Of a DNA stretch of 8,980 nt, positions 6,601-8,980 are shown one piece after another. A program made the translations under genes and the position numbers. Position 1 is the first letter of the stretch; each line of letters starts with the position of its first letter. Source of the DNA: an uncultured Cellvibrio sp. GTDB lineage: Bacteria; Pseudomonadota; Gammaproteobacteria; Pseudomonadales; Cellvibrionaceae. The DNA lies in contig CAMLRI010000055.1 of NCBI GenBank assembly GCA_946482385.1, positions 1 through 8,980 of the forward strand, given 5' to 3'. The notes beneath the pieces were generated by a model that saw nothing but the letters and a program-made list of their open reading frames with translations, did no database searches and had not been told where the DNA came from.

Positions 6601-6650
6601 GGTTTACGCCCTGCGCCAGGATTTGGATGTGTCAGCGAGAAAAAATAGTT

Positions 6651-6681
6651 AAAAAAAAGCCGGCCTATCACAGCCGGCTTT
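6651..6681 (-). terminator. Intrinsic terminator of cysB
   Basis: On the minus strand a 9-bp stem (AAAGCCGGC, 6681 to 6673, pairing with GCCGGCTTT, 6664 to 6656) closes an 8-base loop and is followed by a T run ending at 6651, eight Ts in all if the stem's last three are counted. It begins about 20 bp after the cysB stop. On the plus strand only three Ts follow the stem, so it acts mainly in the minus direction and insulates the downstream operon from cysB transcription. Confidence 0.93.
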
Positions 6682-6701
6682 GTTAAGGGGGGTATACCCA
6701 G

Positions 6702-7955
<1,254 letters not shown>

Positions 7956-8864
7956 TTAAGATGGGTCGCGCCGGTTGGCTATACCGTGGGGTACATGGCC
8001 GGTCGGCACATGCTCGCTGGCGGAGTCGCAATGCATTTTTTGGTCATCAAAAAACACATCGGCGCCATAGGCTTTAAGAAAGGTTCCCTTGGGTAGACCG
8101 CCCAGGAACAAGGATTCATCAATGCGGATATTCCAGGCCCGCAGGGTGCGGATTACCCGCTCGTGAGCCGGCGCCGAGCGCGCCGTTACCAAGGCGGTGC
8201 GGATTGGGCACTGGTCGCCAAATTCAGCCTGCAAACCTTGCAAGGCCGATAGAAACTGCTTGAAAGGCCCGCCGCTGAGCGGCTCTTTGGCAGCGGCTTT
8301 TTCCGATTCGGTAAAGGCCGACAGCCCCTGCAACTTGTACACCCGCTCGGCTTCATCGGAAAAAATCACCGCATCGCCGTCAAACGCAAAGCGCAGCTCA
8401 TCTTCGTTTTCGGCACTTTTATTGGAGGCGATCAGGGTGGCGGCCGCCATGCCGTGATCCAGCGCCTGGCGCACATCTTCCGCCTCGGTCGATAAGAACA
8501 AATGGCAGCCAAAAGCAGAGGCATAACGGTAGGGTGAGCTGCCGCCGCAAAAAGCCGCACGGCTGATTTTAAGGCCGTAGTATTCAATGGAGTTAAACAC
8601 CCGCAAACCGGTATCGGCGCTGTTGCGCGACAGGAGTATTACCTCCACCCGCGGTTCACCGCCCAGGCGCTCATTCAGGCGCAGCAGTTTTTTTACCAGG
8701 GGAAAAGCATCCCCCGGCTCCAACACCTCATCTTCATGCTCTATTTGGTATTGGGCATAGGCCGCCAACCCCTGGTTGATGTAAACCTGGTGGCTGTCAT
8801 CCAGGTTGAACAGGGCGCGCGAAGAAATAGCGATTACGAGTTTGTCACCAAAGCCGGATGGCAT
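7956..8864 (-). CDS. 5'-nucleotidase, cytosolic cN-I type (PF06189)
   Basis: A 302-residue cytosolic phosphohydrolase expected to dephosphorylate nucleoside 5'-monophosphates such as AMP. Family segments appear in order: LVIAISSRALFNLDDSH (9-25), AYAQYQIEHED (35-45), AFPLVKKLLRLN (53-64), CGGSSPYRY (106-114), the HAD-type nucleophile motif FDGDAVIFSDEAE with Asp162 and Asp164, CPIRTALVTARSAP, and FFDDQ near residue 273. The match in order and spacing to vertebrate cytosolic 5'-nucleotidase IA/IB is striking, so the assignment is firm, though the preferred nucleotide is not visible. The start at 8864 has AAAGGA six bases upstream. The preceding gene ends only 38 bp away, so the two may share a transcript; a TATAAG -10-like box in between lacks a good -35. 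Confidence 0.95.
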   Translation of the reverse strand: MPSGFGDKLVIAISSRALFNLDDSHQVYINQGLAAYAQYQIEHEDEVLEPGDAFPLVKKLLRLNERLGGEPRVEVILLSRNSADTGLRVFNSIEYYGLKISRAAFCGGSSPYRYASAFGCHLFLSTEAEDVRQALDHGMAAATLIASNKSAENEDELRFAFDGDAVIFSDEAERVYKLQGLSAFTESEKAAAKEPLSGGPFKQFLSALQGLQAEFGDQCPIRTALVTARSAPAHERVIRTLRAWNIRIDESLFLGGLPKGTFLKAYGADVFFDDQKMHCDSASEHVPTGHVPHGIANRRDPS

Positions 8865-8902
8865 AGAAAATCCTTTAGCAATTAAATACTTATAAAGTTA
8901 AC

Positions 8903-8980
8903 TTAAATTAAAAGCTGAAAATTATCGGCATCCAGATGGGCGGGGAATTTATCCCGATAATCCCTTAACCGCTCAGCGTA
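8903..8980 (-). CDS. C-terminal end of an unidentified protein
   Basis: From the window edge the minus strand reads 25 codons ending ...DYRDKFPAHLDADNFQLLI and a TAA at 8905-8903. The composition looks like genuine protein and the codon use matches the neighbours, but the piece is too short to name. It ends 38 bp before the 5'-nucleotidase start in the same direction, which would fit an operon. Confidence 0.5.
   Translation of the reverse strand, partial: YAERLRDYRDKFPAHLDADNFQLLI

Larger units (their letters stand above)
6506..6650 (-). promoter_or_regulatory. Control region of the light-response operon
   Basis: The region between the cysB terminator and the rudS-like start. It contains both TGTACA-type operators (separate entries). 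On the minus strand, TATAAC and TATAAA inside the right-hand operator are five-of-six matches to a -10 box, but neither has a good -35 at normal spacing, as is common for promoters that need a MerR-family activator. The strong ribosome binding site AAGGTG sits at about 6513-6518. No gene is seen in this stretch. Confidence 0.6.

Overview
The window looks like the chromosome of an aerobic gammaproteobacterium of the Pseudomonas/Cellvibrio kind. This placement is inferred from the exact 324-residue CysB form, the mid-range GC content and the gene set; no marker gene settles it. All recognisable genes lie on the minus strand, so transcription runs from high to low coordinates. I see no plus-strand gene, RNA gene, insertion sequence or CRISPR array.

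Right end (about 7680-8980): the last 25 codons of an unidentified gene, then a 5'-nucleotidase of the cytosolic cN-I type (7956-8864), then a 279-bp intergenic region with GC-rich palindromes and weak candidate signals for terminating the nucleotidase transcript and starting cysB. cysB follows (6702-7676), the LysR-type master regulator of sulfur assimilation. It ends in a strong intrinsic terminator (6651-6681) that separates it from what lies downstream.

Left two thirds (about 6600 to 1): one co-directional, tightly packed cluster that reads as a light/UV response operon. In order of transcription: a TudS(DUF523)-DUF1722 protein matching the tRNA 4-thiouridine desulfidase RudS (5537-6505); a MerR-family regulator of the LitR/CarH/MlrA type whose C-terminal cobalamin domain has lost its recognisable ligand residues (4578-5537); an NTF2/SnoaL-like small protein (4154-4585); a class I CPD photolyase with all key residues (2712-4157); a short-chain dehydrogenase (1915-2700); a 126-bp gap next to and partly made of a 21-bp tandem repeat; a COG2907 FAD-dependent oxidoreductase (496-1788); and a DUF1365 protein cut by the window edge (1-488). 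The first five genes overlap or nearly overlap, which suggests translational coupling.

The promoter region of this cluster (6506-6650) carries two copies of a TRTACA/TTTACA-N12-TGTACA motif, one overlapping a perfect 18-bp palindrome. This is the spacing known for MlrA/LitR-type regulators, so the encoded MerR protein probably controls its own operon.

Putting the parts together (inference): the photolyase repairs UV lesions in DNA; the RudS-like enzyme would remove s4U, the near-UV-absorbing base of tRNA; the SDR, FAD oxidoreductase and DUF1365 proteins form the lipid/redox arm usually accompanied by a cyclopropane-synthase-like methyltransferase, which I would expect just beyond position 1. 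The most interesting point is the physical linkage of a putative tRNA s4U-erasing enzyme with a photosensory-type regulator and a photolyase.
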